Assembly (NCBI GenBank): GCA_036507695.1
Contig: DATCIR010000173.1
Location: 1-18,778, forward strand
Source: JAKEGK01 sp036507695
GTDB taxonomy: Bacteria > Pseudomonadota > Gammaproteobacteria > SZUA-152
DNA: 18,778 nt
Reading direction: 5' to 3'
The notes beneath the pieces were generated by a model. It did not search any database and had not been told where the DNA came from. It was given only the letters and a program-made list of their open reading frames with translations. The position numbers were made by a program, and so were the translations under genes. Position 1 is the stretch's first letter; every line of letters starts with the position of its first letter. Positions 1 through 6,158 of this stretch are shown one piece after another.

Positions 1-94
1 ATGGTGATGGTGATGGTGATGGTGATGGTGATGGTGATGGTGATGGTGATGGTGATGGTGATGGTGATGGTGATGGTGATGGTGATGGTGATGG
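1..94. repeat. ATGGTG hexanucleotide tandem repeat (15 full units visible)
   Basis: Fifteen perfect ATGGTG units run from 1 to 90, followed by a partial unit. The array continues past the window edge, so the total number is unknown. On the minus strand each unit is read CCA TCA and adds one Pro-Ser pair to the linker of the lipoprotein at 1-265. The unit is six bases long, so slippage changes linker length but keeps the frame. The absence of any base change among the units suggests recent expansion or active homogenisation. Confidence 0.97.
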
Positions 95-265
95 AGGGGG
101 TGGCGTGGTGCCACCGCCCGAAGAGTTGTCATTGGGGTCAGGACTTACGGGCGGCGCAGTAAATGCGTCGTCTCCACAGCCAACCAATGAACCCATTAAG
201 ATTAACACGATGCACAAAGCCAACAATTTCAACCGGGAACTAACCAGGATATTTCCGTTACACAT
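1..265 (-). CDS. Lipoprotein with (Ser-Pro)n linker, N-terminal part, runs off left edge
   Basis: The minus strand from the ATG at 263-265 stays open to the window edge for about 88 codons. The product starts MCNGNILVSSRLKLLALC, with basic residues R11 and K13, a hydrophobic core at about 12-27, and a lipobox LVGC with the lipidated Cys at 30. The mature protein begins CGDD, so there is no Asp at +2 and outer-membrane sorting is expected. It continues with a Pro/Asp/Ser/Gly stretch, then PPPP, then at least 15 Ser-Pro units encoded by the hexanucleotide array. A good Shine-Dalgarno (GAGGGAGAG) lies just upstream, and an in-frame TGA further up limits the start. The extended Ser-Pro linker probably holds a folded domain away from the membrane, but that domain lies outside the window. 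The overlapping plus-strand frame (Gly-Asp repeats, then low-complexity sequence ending at 371) lacks such signals and I reject it. Confidence 0.85.
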   Translation of the reverse strand, partial: MCNGNILVSSRLKLLALCIVLILMGSLVGCGDDAFTAPPVSPDPNDNSSGGGTTPPPPSPSPSPSPSPSPSPSPSPSPSPSPSPSPSP

Positions 266-755
266 AAACTCTCCCTCATTACGTCATTGCTTTCAAAAAC
301 TTGTTTCTATGAAGCACTTCCAAAAAATGCTGAATAATAAAGTCACGGGTGCGGACTCTTCGATTTTGTAATTTCCTATATAAAGACGCGAGCTACTCAT
401 TGCATCCAAGGCGATCATTAGGGTGAATGATAACCAATTTACTCAGTTTTAGAAATTTAATTTCACTAGCCCGTACCCTGCTGATCTAAAAAGCGCCAGC
501 CGGGTTGCATAATAATTATCCAACCTCCATTCGATAACGAAAAGCGGACAACCAATATGTAGTCTAATAGAACGAAATTTCCGGTCTCGCTGACGTGCGC
601 GTTATTTGCTCCTGACGCATATTACTAGCTGTGATAACGGAATCATTGAAAGGCATAATTCGTGAATTCGAGTGGTTCAATTCAATAAATCTTCAAGATG
701 CCGCCCATTGCAAAAATAAGAGTCCACCTACACTCCCCTGCTCCGTTACAAAACG
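266..755. other. Intergenic region, 490 bp, no gene seen
   Basis: This stretch separates the stop of the alpha/beta hydrolase from the start of the left-edge lipoprotein; both are on the minus strand. It should hold the lipoprotein promoter. A minus-strand T-rich segment around 325-345 is a candidate area, but no -35/-10 pair is convincing. Frames here are short and lack ribosome sites. I saw no strong hairpin followed by a T-run that would end the hydrolase transcript. Confidence 0.5.
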
Positions 756-1622
756 TTAATCCTTGAGCCTGTCGAGGATAGTGTCGGCGCAGGTAATGGG
801 TAACGAAAAATGCGCCTGCCCCGGCATGGCTGTAAACGTGGAAGTGGGCAGGTGTTGATGCAGGTATTGGCCGTGTGAAATAGGAACAATATCGTCGGCA
901 TCGCCATGCCAGATATCCACGCGGGATTTGATCGCCTGTAACGGAAATCCCCAATCGCGGGAATAGAGTTGCATGTCCTGAACGGCGCCTTTCGTGCCTT
1001 GCCTGAAGGCTTCTCTTATATTTAGAATTAATTTTGCGCGCACTTCGGCGGTTTTCAATACTTGCCGGTCTGGTCCGCCATGCAATAATGCCATCATATC
1101 CAGTATTGCCTCCGGGCTGGTTTTCACCAGGGCCAGTACCGGGATTCCATGGGTGATCATGAGTAATAACGGAAATCGCCGCGCCAGAAAAAAACCGGCG
1201 CTGACAAACCAGCGCAGATCGCGCGCAAGCCGGGTGTGATAAAGCGGACCTAGTCCACACACAATGCCAACGCGGCTAATGCGTTGCGGCATGGTATAAG
1301 CGCAGCTCAGCGCGCAAGGCGCGCCGCCGGATATGCCGATAATACCAAAGGTGTCTATATCCATGGCATCCGCGAGGCAAGCAACATCCTCACCCCAGTT
1401 GATCAGCGCGCGGTTTGCTTGCCACGCCGACAGTCCGTAGCCGGGCCGATCGGGCGTGATGATTTTGATATTGTGTTTTTTCGCCGGCACATCGAGCAAA
1501 AGACATTCCATGCGGGAACCCGGCAAGCCGTGAAAGCTAAAAAATGGCGTGCCTTGTTCCGCGCCAGCCACGCAGTACGCCAAGCTCCGTCCGCCGGGAA
1601 GTTTTATTATATTGGATTGCAT
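756..1622 (-). CDS. Alpha/beta hydrolase
   Basis: A 288-residue protein with the full set of alpha/beta-hydrolase fold motifs: the oxyanion-hole strand with H31-G32 in SFHGLPGSR, the DRPGYGLS segment at 58-65, the nucleophile elbow GISGG with Ser98, the acid in HGDADD (probably Asp243), and the catalytic His271 in GQAHF. A lid region lies at about 125-215. No signal peptide is visible, so it is probably cytoplasmic. Family members are esterases, lipases, haloalkane or epoxide hydrolases, and the substrate cannot be read from sequence. The ATG at 1622 gives the normal N-terminus for the family although no clear Shine-Dalgarno precedes it. The gene stands alone; a 9-bp inverted repeat and a 10-bp palindrome lie about 70-110 bases upstream. 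Confidence 0.9.
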   Translation of the reverse strand: MQSNIIKLPGGRSLAYCVAGAEQGTPFFSFHGLPGSRMECLLLDVPAKKHNIKIITPDRPGYGLSAWQANRALINWGEDVACLADAMDIDTFGIIGISGGAPCALSCAYTMPQRISRVGIVCGLGPLYHTRLARDLRWFVSAGFFLARRFPLLLMITHGIPVLALVKTSPEAILDMMALLHGGPDRQVLKTAEVRAKLILNIREAFRQGTKGAVQDMQLYSRDWGFPLQAIKSRVDIWHGDADDIVPISHGQYLHQHLPTSTFTAMPGQAHFSLPITCADTILDRLKD

Positions 1623-1977
1623 TTTTATAATTGTAACAGCATATGGTTAACTGCGAATCTAAGCCGTTTTTTGCCGCTATTAATTACCGCCTTAAGGCAA
1701 TACCAAACCAAAAATAATTAAAATTTGGTATTCACAATAATGCGCGGGTAACAAAAATCCCAACGAGGGAAATATCGTCATTTGGTTCTTTCCACGAGGG
1801 TTTCCCGCTTTGCTCGAAATGATCCTTGATCAGAGCTTCCCTAATAGGGTTCTTGAATGGGCTCATGGATACAACCAACGGAAACAGGTTATCTTCAAAT
1901 TAACCGAGCCGCTATTGCTTTGCGGCAGATGAACCGGCCACTTTGTAGCTCGTTACGGATATCTACGAGCAACTAAA
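1623..1977. other. Intergenic region, 355 bp, with inverted repeats
   Basis: No coding sequence is supported here. It lies downstream of the minus-strand methyltransferase (stop at 1978) and upstream of the minus-strand hydrolase (start at 1622). It holds the palindrome GCCTTAAGGC (1689-1698), the 9-bp inverted repeat at 1699-1732, and a weaker 6-bp hairpin GCTCGT/ACGAGC (1948-1953 and 1965-1970, 11-base loop). That hairpin sits just after the methyltransferase stop but has no T-run. Confidence 0.5.
1689..1732. promoter_or_regulatory. Palindrome plus inverted repeat upstream of the hydrolase
   Basis: GCCTTAAGGC is a perfect 10-bp palindrome at 1689-1698. It directly abuts AATACCAAA (1699-1707), which is exactly inverted as TTTGGTATT at 1724-1732 across a 16-base A/T-rich spacer. 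The block lies 67-110 bases upstream of the hydrolase start codon, a usual position for a promoter and operator. No known regulator is recognised, and the operator role is inferred only from symmetry and position. Confidence 0.4.
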
Positions 1978-3540
1978 CTAAGGTTCCAGTAGCCCATGAC
2001 CCGCAAAGTGATACAAGGTCTGTTCGATGGTGGATTGCAATGCGTTATTTATCATGCTTTCACTGATACCCTGATTGATCACTCGCTGGTGAAATTCTCT
2101 ATCGTGCTCAAGCTTATGTTCAATAGCCTGTTGAATGGCACCAAACGTGTTCTCACCATTGAGCAAGCCCAATAGATACTGCTCCATGGGATCCAGCCTC
2201 AGGCTCGCATGATGGGCTGAAGCAACACAACATTTGCTGTGCCGCGCGTAAACCCGGGCCAGCTTATTCGCCCTGGGTTTGCCGGCATAATTATCCGCAA
2301 AGGTTCTTTTCACAGTCGACAGGCGCAGTCCTTGCGAAAGATACAAATTAAACAGTTCGCTTAACAGTTCATTGGCATTGGCGTCAGCGTAAGTACTTTC
2401 GACTTCTTCCAATATTGTTCTGGCGCGTTGCAGCAGGTCGGGCCAGGAACGGGAGTTAGGATAAATGTAGGCGAGGTCCACCACCGCTGCCTTGGTGAGC
2501 GGGTGCGAAATATCAAACGACGCGCCGGATTGATCCACAAAAACCTGTAATTCCGTGGAATACAAGTCAATCTCATCGCGGCTTTTCAATTGGGAGTAAA
2601 AATACCAGTCCCGCAATTTATCCACTTCCAGATCACGGGTCAGCTCTACCCGATCGTGACAAAGTAAGCTGGTCCGGAAATACCGGACATAGAAAAAATC
2701 CAGGTATTGCTCGTATTCAATAAAGTCGTCGAATTTATCCAGCTCCGCTTCCGCTTCTTTTGATAAAGCCGAACCCAGCATGGTATAAAGATCGGCATCA
2801 CCTAAATACTGCAATTGATGTTTGGCTACGCGTTCCATAAATTCGTGAAAATACACCGGTGAATTATTTTGCGCCAGGTAATCGTGCAGCAAATAGTTAG
2901 GCGAACGGCTGAGTAAATTCGTGACTTCTTTTTTCAACCACTTCTCGCTCAGACTGCTGGATTCGGGTATTCCTTTTGCCAGCATGTGCAGCATCACAAT
3001 ACTCTGGTCCAATTTTTCCTGAGGAGAAGTGGCATGGCGGCTGTGGTACAACATCATTTCGCGGATCGGTAAACGTAATCTCCAGCCGGGAAGAGTGTTG
3101 TAACTGATATAGGCGATACCGTTCGGGCTGAGCAATTGCCGGCAAAGTCCGACCAAATGCTCCTGAACATCGGCGGGGACCCAGGAATAAATGCCGTGCG
3201 CGATAATATAGTCAAACTTTCCCAGGCTGGCATCAAGCGCGAGGATATCGTTTTGTATGATAGTGATGTTTTCCAGTTCCAACTCGCGAATCAGGCGCAT
3301 GCCCTCGGCGGCCTGTTTTTCCGACAAATCCACACCGACATACGTGCTCCCCGGCCAGTAATAGGCCATAGGGATAAGGTTGCCACCATTGGCGCAACCC
3401 AATTCCAATACCCGGCAATTGTCTGGCGGGGCGGCGGCAAGGCCAAATAAGCGGCCAATCACCGATAGATAGTCGGGATGAGCCTCCGTGAACGGGCAAT
3501 CTTCATAGGGAACCGCATCATATTCCAGTGAGGTGGACAT
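1978..3540 (-). CDS. SAM-dependent methyltransferase with methyltransferase regulatory domain
   Basis: A 520-residue protein. The N-terminal class I methyltransferase domain spans about 20-170: motif I VLELGCANGG (44-53) binds SAM, the acid Asp71 in YVGVDLS is placed to hold the ribose, and FDYIIAHGIYSWVP (109-122) is post-motif II/III. Residues about 218-302 (HDYLAQNNSPVYFHEF through FRTSLLCH) match the predicted methyltransferase regulatory domain family (PF10119). The remaining about 200 residues form a helical C-terminal part. The same layout occurs in the Rickettsia surface-protein lysine methyltransferases, so a protein substrate is possible but unproven. A Shine-Dalgarno (AGGAAAG) precedes the ATG at 3540. 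No signal peptide is seen. The gene is not tightly linked to a neighbour. Confidence 0.88.
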   Translation of the reverse strand: MSTSLEYDAVPYEDCPFTEAHPDYLSVIGRLFGLAAAPPDNCRVLELGCANGGNLIPMAYYWPGSTYVGVDLSEKQAAEGMRLIRELELENITIIQNDILALDASLGKFDYIIAHGIYSWVPADVQEHLVGLCRQLLSPNGIAYISYNTLPGWRLRLPIREMMLYHSRHATSPQEKLDQSIVMLHMLAKGIPESSSLSEKWLKKEVTNLLSRSPNYLLHDYLAQNNSPVYFHEFMERVAKHQLQYLGDADLYTMLGSALSKEAEAELDKFDDFIEYEQYLDFFYVRYFRTSLLCHDRVELTRDLEVDKLRDWYFYSQLKSRDEIDLYSTELQVFVDQSGASFDISHPLTKAAVVDLAYIYPNSRSWPDLLQRARTILEEVESTYADANANELLSELFNLYLSQGLRLSTVKRTFADNYAGKPRANKLARVYARHSKCCVASAHHASLRLDPMEQYLLGLLNGENTFGAIQQAIEHKLEHDREFHQRVINQGISESMINNALQSTIEQTLYHFAGHGLLEP

Positions 3541-3630
3541 AACTTTCCTGCGCTCGAGTAATGGTTATGCGGGCTATTTTGAATTTAAACGGCGGTCAAT
3601 ACAAGATGCCACGTAAGATAGTCAACCAGC

Positions 3631-3671
3631 AAAAAAACGGCGATTTACCATGGTGGTTGCAAATCGCCGTT
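3631..3671 (-). terminator. Rho-independent terminator after the first PilZ gene
   Basis: Read on the minus strand, AACGGCGATTT (3671-3661) and AAATCGCCGTT (3646-3636) form a perfect 11-bp stem around a 14-base loop, directly followed by a run of seven T (3637-3631, partly shared with the stem end). It lies 108 bases beyond the stop of the minus-strand PilZ gene at 3779-4204 and so ends that transcript before the methyltransferase gene. Confidence 0.88.
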
Positions 3672-3778
3672 ATATGCCTATAGAGCATGTAAAACCGGAA
3701 TTCGTCACACCTTATAACGTCCAAACTCACCCAATAGTTCTTGCCCGTGCCAAACGCTGGCAACGGATACCGGGTTCG

Positions 3779-4204
3779 TCAGGCGGCCGAATATTTATAC
3801 AGTTTTCCTTTTTTCTGCGTGTCGCCTGAGTTTAACGATTCGTTGTCTTTTGCATTCAGAATGGCATCAATTTGACTAATCGAGTTTTGCAGGACCGTAC
3901 GCCTTACAACATCGCGCCAAACCAGCATCGCTGATGAATTCCCGCCGGCAAACATCAGACCCATACCCTCCTTGGCATGGTGCACAACCATAGCCGGTAT
4001 GATATGGGATTGAGTACCTGGAGTTTTACCGGCATCAAACTCAACTTTAAGCATGGTATTTGTGCCGTATTTCAACGCGCCGGTCCTTACAAACATTCCG
4101 TCGGCGCCGATGTTAAGCGTTTTACAATGCACCACCGGAATGTTGTCATGATAAAGCAATACATTCATTGAAACGGGAAGGCGAATACTGCAGCGATGCT
4201 CCAT
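3779..4204 (-). CDS. PilZ domain protein
   Basis: A 141-residue protein. The N-terminal RxxxR motif of PilZ domains is R4-C-S-I-R8. The second signature, normally (D/N)xSxxG, appears as N31-I-G-A-D-G36, so the usual Ser is Gly. The beta-barrel strands continue through VVHHAKEGMGLMFAG. The family binds cyclic di-GMP and relays it to motility, polysaccharide synthesis or enzyme targets; the missing Ser makes binding here plausible but less certain. The C-terminal 45 residues (from WRDVVRR) are polar and probably helical. The start is firm: AGGAGG (4210-4215 on the minus strand) lies five bases before ATG. It is followed by the terminator at 3631-3671 and preceded, 191 bases upstream, by a second PilZ gene. 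Confidence 0.88.
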   Translation of the reverse strand: MEHRCSIRLPVSMNVLLYHDNIPVVHCKTLNIGADGMFVRTGALKYGTNTMLKVEFDAGKTPGTQSHIIPAMVVHHAKEGMGLMFAGGNSSAMLVWRDVVRRTVLQNSISQIDAILNAKDNESLNSGDTQKKGKLYKYSAA

Positions 4205-4395
4205 TTAATCCTCCTGTAAGTTTGTGATATTTACCCTACCAATTATTCAGCGACTAATTTGCAACAGTTACTGCGTTGATTTTCTCTTGACTATCTAGCC
4301 CATCCTCCTAAAGTCACTAGTTAAGCGGCTTGCAGCTGATATCCCAGGTTGAGCATCCTTCATTAGCGGTCAACTGATGAATTTTGGGTTATGCT

Positions 4396-4860
4396 CTATG
4401 CCGCTTCATGGGTATGCGGGAACGGCTGTGGCACTCTGTCCACGAGTAGTTGGTCACTGCATGCGTGCAATAGGTTGCTAACGCAACAGAACAAGTGGCT
4501 ATCATGATGATGGAAAACCATTCCCACGCCGTTCTCCGCGATACGCGCCACCTTGACCTGCACCGCATACCATTTTTCGGTTCCATCCCGATGGTCTGGA
4601 ACCGCCAGCGACAATTCATCGCCGACTTTAAAATCCGCCTGGTGGCAACGCAGGAACATGCCTTTTAGACTGAAATCCGTGGCCAGCGTATGCCGCACTA
4701 GATTAGCGTCACGATACAGGTTTACCCTGATCGTGAGGCAGGAGCGGCTCACCCATCGCCGTTCCTCACCCTGACCTGGTCCTGACATGCGTAACACGCT
4801 GGCGCCATTGCGGCGAGTCTGAAGGGAAACAAAGAGCCATTTGCATAACGAGCGAATCAT
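4396..4860 (-). CDS. PilZ domain protein
   Basis: A 154-residue protein with a canonical PilZ signature: R35-W-V-S-R39 as RxxxR and D62-F-S-L-K-G67 as DxSxxG, followed by MFLRC and a closing GVGMVF strand. Cyclic di-GMP binding is therefore likely. The first 24 residues (MIRSLCKWLFVSLQTRRNGASVLR) are basic and hydrophobic and could be an extra helix. An alternative start is the ATG at 4788 (MSGPGQGEERRW), which keeps the whole domain; neither start has a strong Shine-Dalgarno. The C-terminus is rich in His and Cys (HHHDSHLFCC, about 116-125). It is divergent from the next PilZ gene downstream, so a recent duplication is not obvious. Confidence 0.82.
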   Translation of the reverse strand: MIRSLCKWLFVSLQTRRNGASVLRMSGPGQGEERRWVSRSCLTIRVNLYRDANLVRHTLATDFSLKGMFLRCHQADFKVGDELSLAVPDHRDGTEKWYAVQVKVARIAENGVGMVFHHHDSHLFCCVSNLLHACSDQLLVDRVPQPFPHTHEAA

Positions 4861-5144
4861 TATCCATGCGCCTGTTTTAAGCCGATTGCAACGAGCACCA
4901 CCCTACCGTGTCTTTGTTTCAAAACGAGGTATACACAAAAATAATTCCGTATTAGCGTCTTAGTAGTAAGTATTAATTTTTTCAATAGCATATTCGTATA
5001 ATACTTGATCCCGCTCTGGACTAGCCTCGCTGGGAGGAGGTCTTTCTTCGCAAACGCCTCTTCTGACAAAAGTTTATTCCTGTAAGAATTTTCCGAAGTG
5101 ATGCGTGTTTTTAAATTTAGTAGGATTTTTTTGTTCTGCCTATT

Positions 5145-5175
5145 GGAAATTGCTTTAATCGACTAAGCAATTTCC
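5145..5175. repeat. 11-bp perfect inverted repeat
   Basis: GGAAATTGCTT (5145-5155) is exactly inverted as AAGCAATTTCC (5165-5175) with a nine-base loop. On neither strand is it followed by a T-run, so it is not a typical terminator. It lies about 285 bases upstream of the second PilZ gene and 210 bases beyond the response regulator stop. It may be an operator or an RNA hairpin; its role is unknown. Confidence 0.55.
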
Positions 5176-5299
5176 CTATACAGGATGGTGTGGGGGCAAT
5201 CACCGAAATCGGAACGTTATATCGACAACCTGTAAATCGAGGTTTTTGCGGAAAGAACTACGCTACAAAACAAACCCTGCGCTGTGGCGAAATTCTCGT

Positions 5300-5318
5300 T
5301 CAGCAGCGTTGCTGCTGA
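5300..5318 (-). terminator. Possible terminator hairpin after the response regulator
   Basis: TCAGCAGC (5300-5307) and GCTGCTGA (5311-5318) form a perfect 8-bp GC-rich stem with a 3-base loop, 68 bases beyond the response regulator stop on the minus strand. The following minus-strand sequence has only three clustered T, so intrinsic termination would be weak. Alternatively it is a 3' end-protecting hairpin. Confidence 0.4.
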
Positions 5319-5360
5319 GCATAAACCTCACGCACAACAAAGCTGAATCGTTTACCGGGC

Positions 5361-5402
5361 GTTTTCAATCACCATTGTTATGTTTTCAATCACCATTGTT
5401 AT
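5361..5402. repeat. 21-bp perfect tandem duplication at the 3' end of the response regulator
   Basis: The 21 bases at 5361-5381 are repeated exactly at 5382-5402. The second copy, on the gene side, contains the last codons (Asn-Asn-Gly-Asp) and the TGA stop of the minus-strand response regulator. The first copy lies just beyond the stop. Because the duplication carries the stop codon with it, the protein is unchanged. Confidence 0.95.
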
Positions 5403-5997
5403 TAAGTGTCAAACGGGCCAACTCAACCACGGATCGGACCTGCATTTTTTCAATCACATGAATGCGGTGCACATCCACCGTTTTTCGGCTGATACCCAGT
5501 TGAGCGGCAATTTCTTTACTGCCTTTACCCAAAATCAACAACTCCATAATTTCCCGTTCCCTTGGCGATAACAGGTGTGCGCGTTCCTGAAATCTGACCC
5601 GGTCTATTTGCTCCCGGTAAGCGGCGCTGCTCCGGGTCACCGCCTTGTTAATGGCGTCCAGCAAGGCTTGATCATTAAAAGGCTTTTCCAGAACATCCAG
5701 AGCGCCCGCTTTCATCGCGCGCACCGCCAGCGGCACATCGCCATGTCCGGTGACAATAATTACCGGCAGCTGAATCCGCCTGTCATTTAATATACGCTGC
5801 AGCTCAAGACCGCTCATTTCCGGCATGCGTACATCAAGAATCAAACACGCCGGGCTCGACGCATCATAGCTATTCAGAAACTCCCGCGCGGAAGCAAAAC
5901 ATCTTGCCTTGAGACCCACCGACTGTAAAAGCAGGTAAAGTGAATGCCGCACCGCCTCATCGTCATCTACAATAAAGACCGTCACTTCAGTGTGCAT
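5386..5997 (-). CDS. FixJ-type two-component response regulator
   Basis: A 203-residue protein. The receiver domain (about 5-120) has the acidic pocket D11-D12-D13, phosphoacceptor Asp55 in CLILDVRMP, Thr83 in VTGHGD and Lys105 in EKPF. The LuxR/NarL-type helix-turn-helix is at about 143-200 (LSPREREIMELLILGKGSKE, then ISRKTVDVHR). Size, linker and motifs fit the FixJ/TtrR group of transcription regulators, which activate promoters when phosphorylated. A Shine-Dalgarno-like AGGAAG precedes the ATG. It lies 161 bases downstream of the histidine kinase stop on the same strand and is its likely partner. The HTH sequence does not reveal the target genes. Confidence 0.93.
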   Translation of the reverse strand: MHTEVTVFIVDDDEAVRHSLYLLLQSVGLKARCFASAREFLNSYDASSPACLILDVRMPEMSGLELQRILNDRRIQLPVIIVTGHGDVPLAVRAMKAGALDVLEKPFNDQALLDAINKAVTRSSAAYREQIDRVRFQERAHLLSPREREIMELLILGKGSKEIAAQLGISRKTVDVHRIHVIEKMQVRSVVELARLTLNNNGD

Positions 5998-6091
5998 GCT
6001 TCCTACTCCACTTTATCAAAATCACATCAGGTTTTATAACATCTGGCGTCAGTGTTAATTTACAGCGGCATCGCGCGCGAGTATCGCGATT

Positions 6092-6131
6092 ATTCCCGCG
6101 GCCGCGGTTTATATTTCATCCGCGCGGGAAT
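6092..6131. repeat. 9-bp inverted repeat between kinase and response regulator genes
   Basis: ATTCCCGCG (6092-6100) is exactly inverted as CGCGGGAAT (6123-6131) around a 22-base loop. It lies in the 161-bp gap between the kinase stop (6159) and the regulator start (5997). It could form an RNA hairpin that adjusts regulator output relative to the kinase, or be an operator for an internal promoter. No T-run follows, so it is not a standard terminator. Confidence 0.5.
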
Positions 6132-6158
6132 TAACCCCAAGCCGTTTCAGCGCGGCGG

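Larger units (their letters stand above)
4861..5385. other. Intergenic region, 525 bp, with hairpins
   Basis: This stretch lies between the minus-strand response regulator (stop at 5386) and the minus-strand PilZ gene (start at 4860). The only frame of note is a 69-codon minus-strand frame from a TTG at 5069, whose stop overlaps the PilZ start as TAATG. I do not call it, for lack of recognisable features. Two clear inverted repeats (5145-5175 and 5300-5318) and one copy of a 21-bp duplication (5361-5381) are the structured elements. Confidence 0.5.

Noticed and set aside
1..94. CRISPR-like or origin-iteron interpretation of the hexanucleotide array
   Set aside because: Units are contiguous without spacers and are read as codons of a lipoprotein linker.
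105..371. Plus-strand frame continuing a Gly-Asp repeat into an 88-residue open frame
   Set aside because: It has no ribosome site or recognisable domain, and the opposite strand encodes a convincing lipoprotein signal and linker over the same bases.
4860..5069. 69-codon minus-strand frame starting at TTG, its stop overlapping the PilZ start as TAATG
   Set aside because: The coupling-like overlap and an AGGA upstream are attractive, but the start is a rare TTG, the sequence shows no domain or signal, and composition looks random. It could be revisited with expression data.
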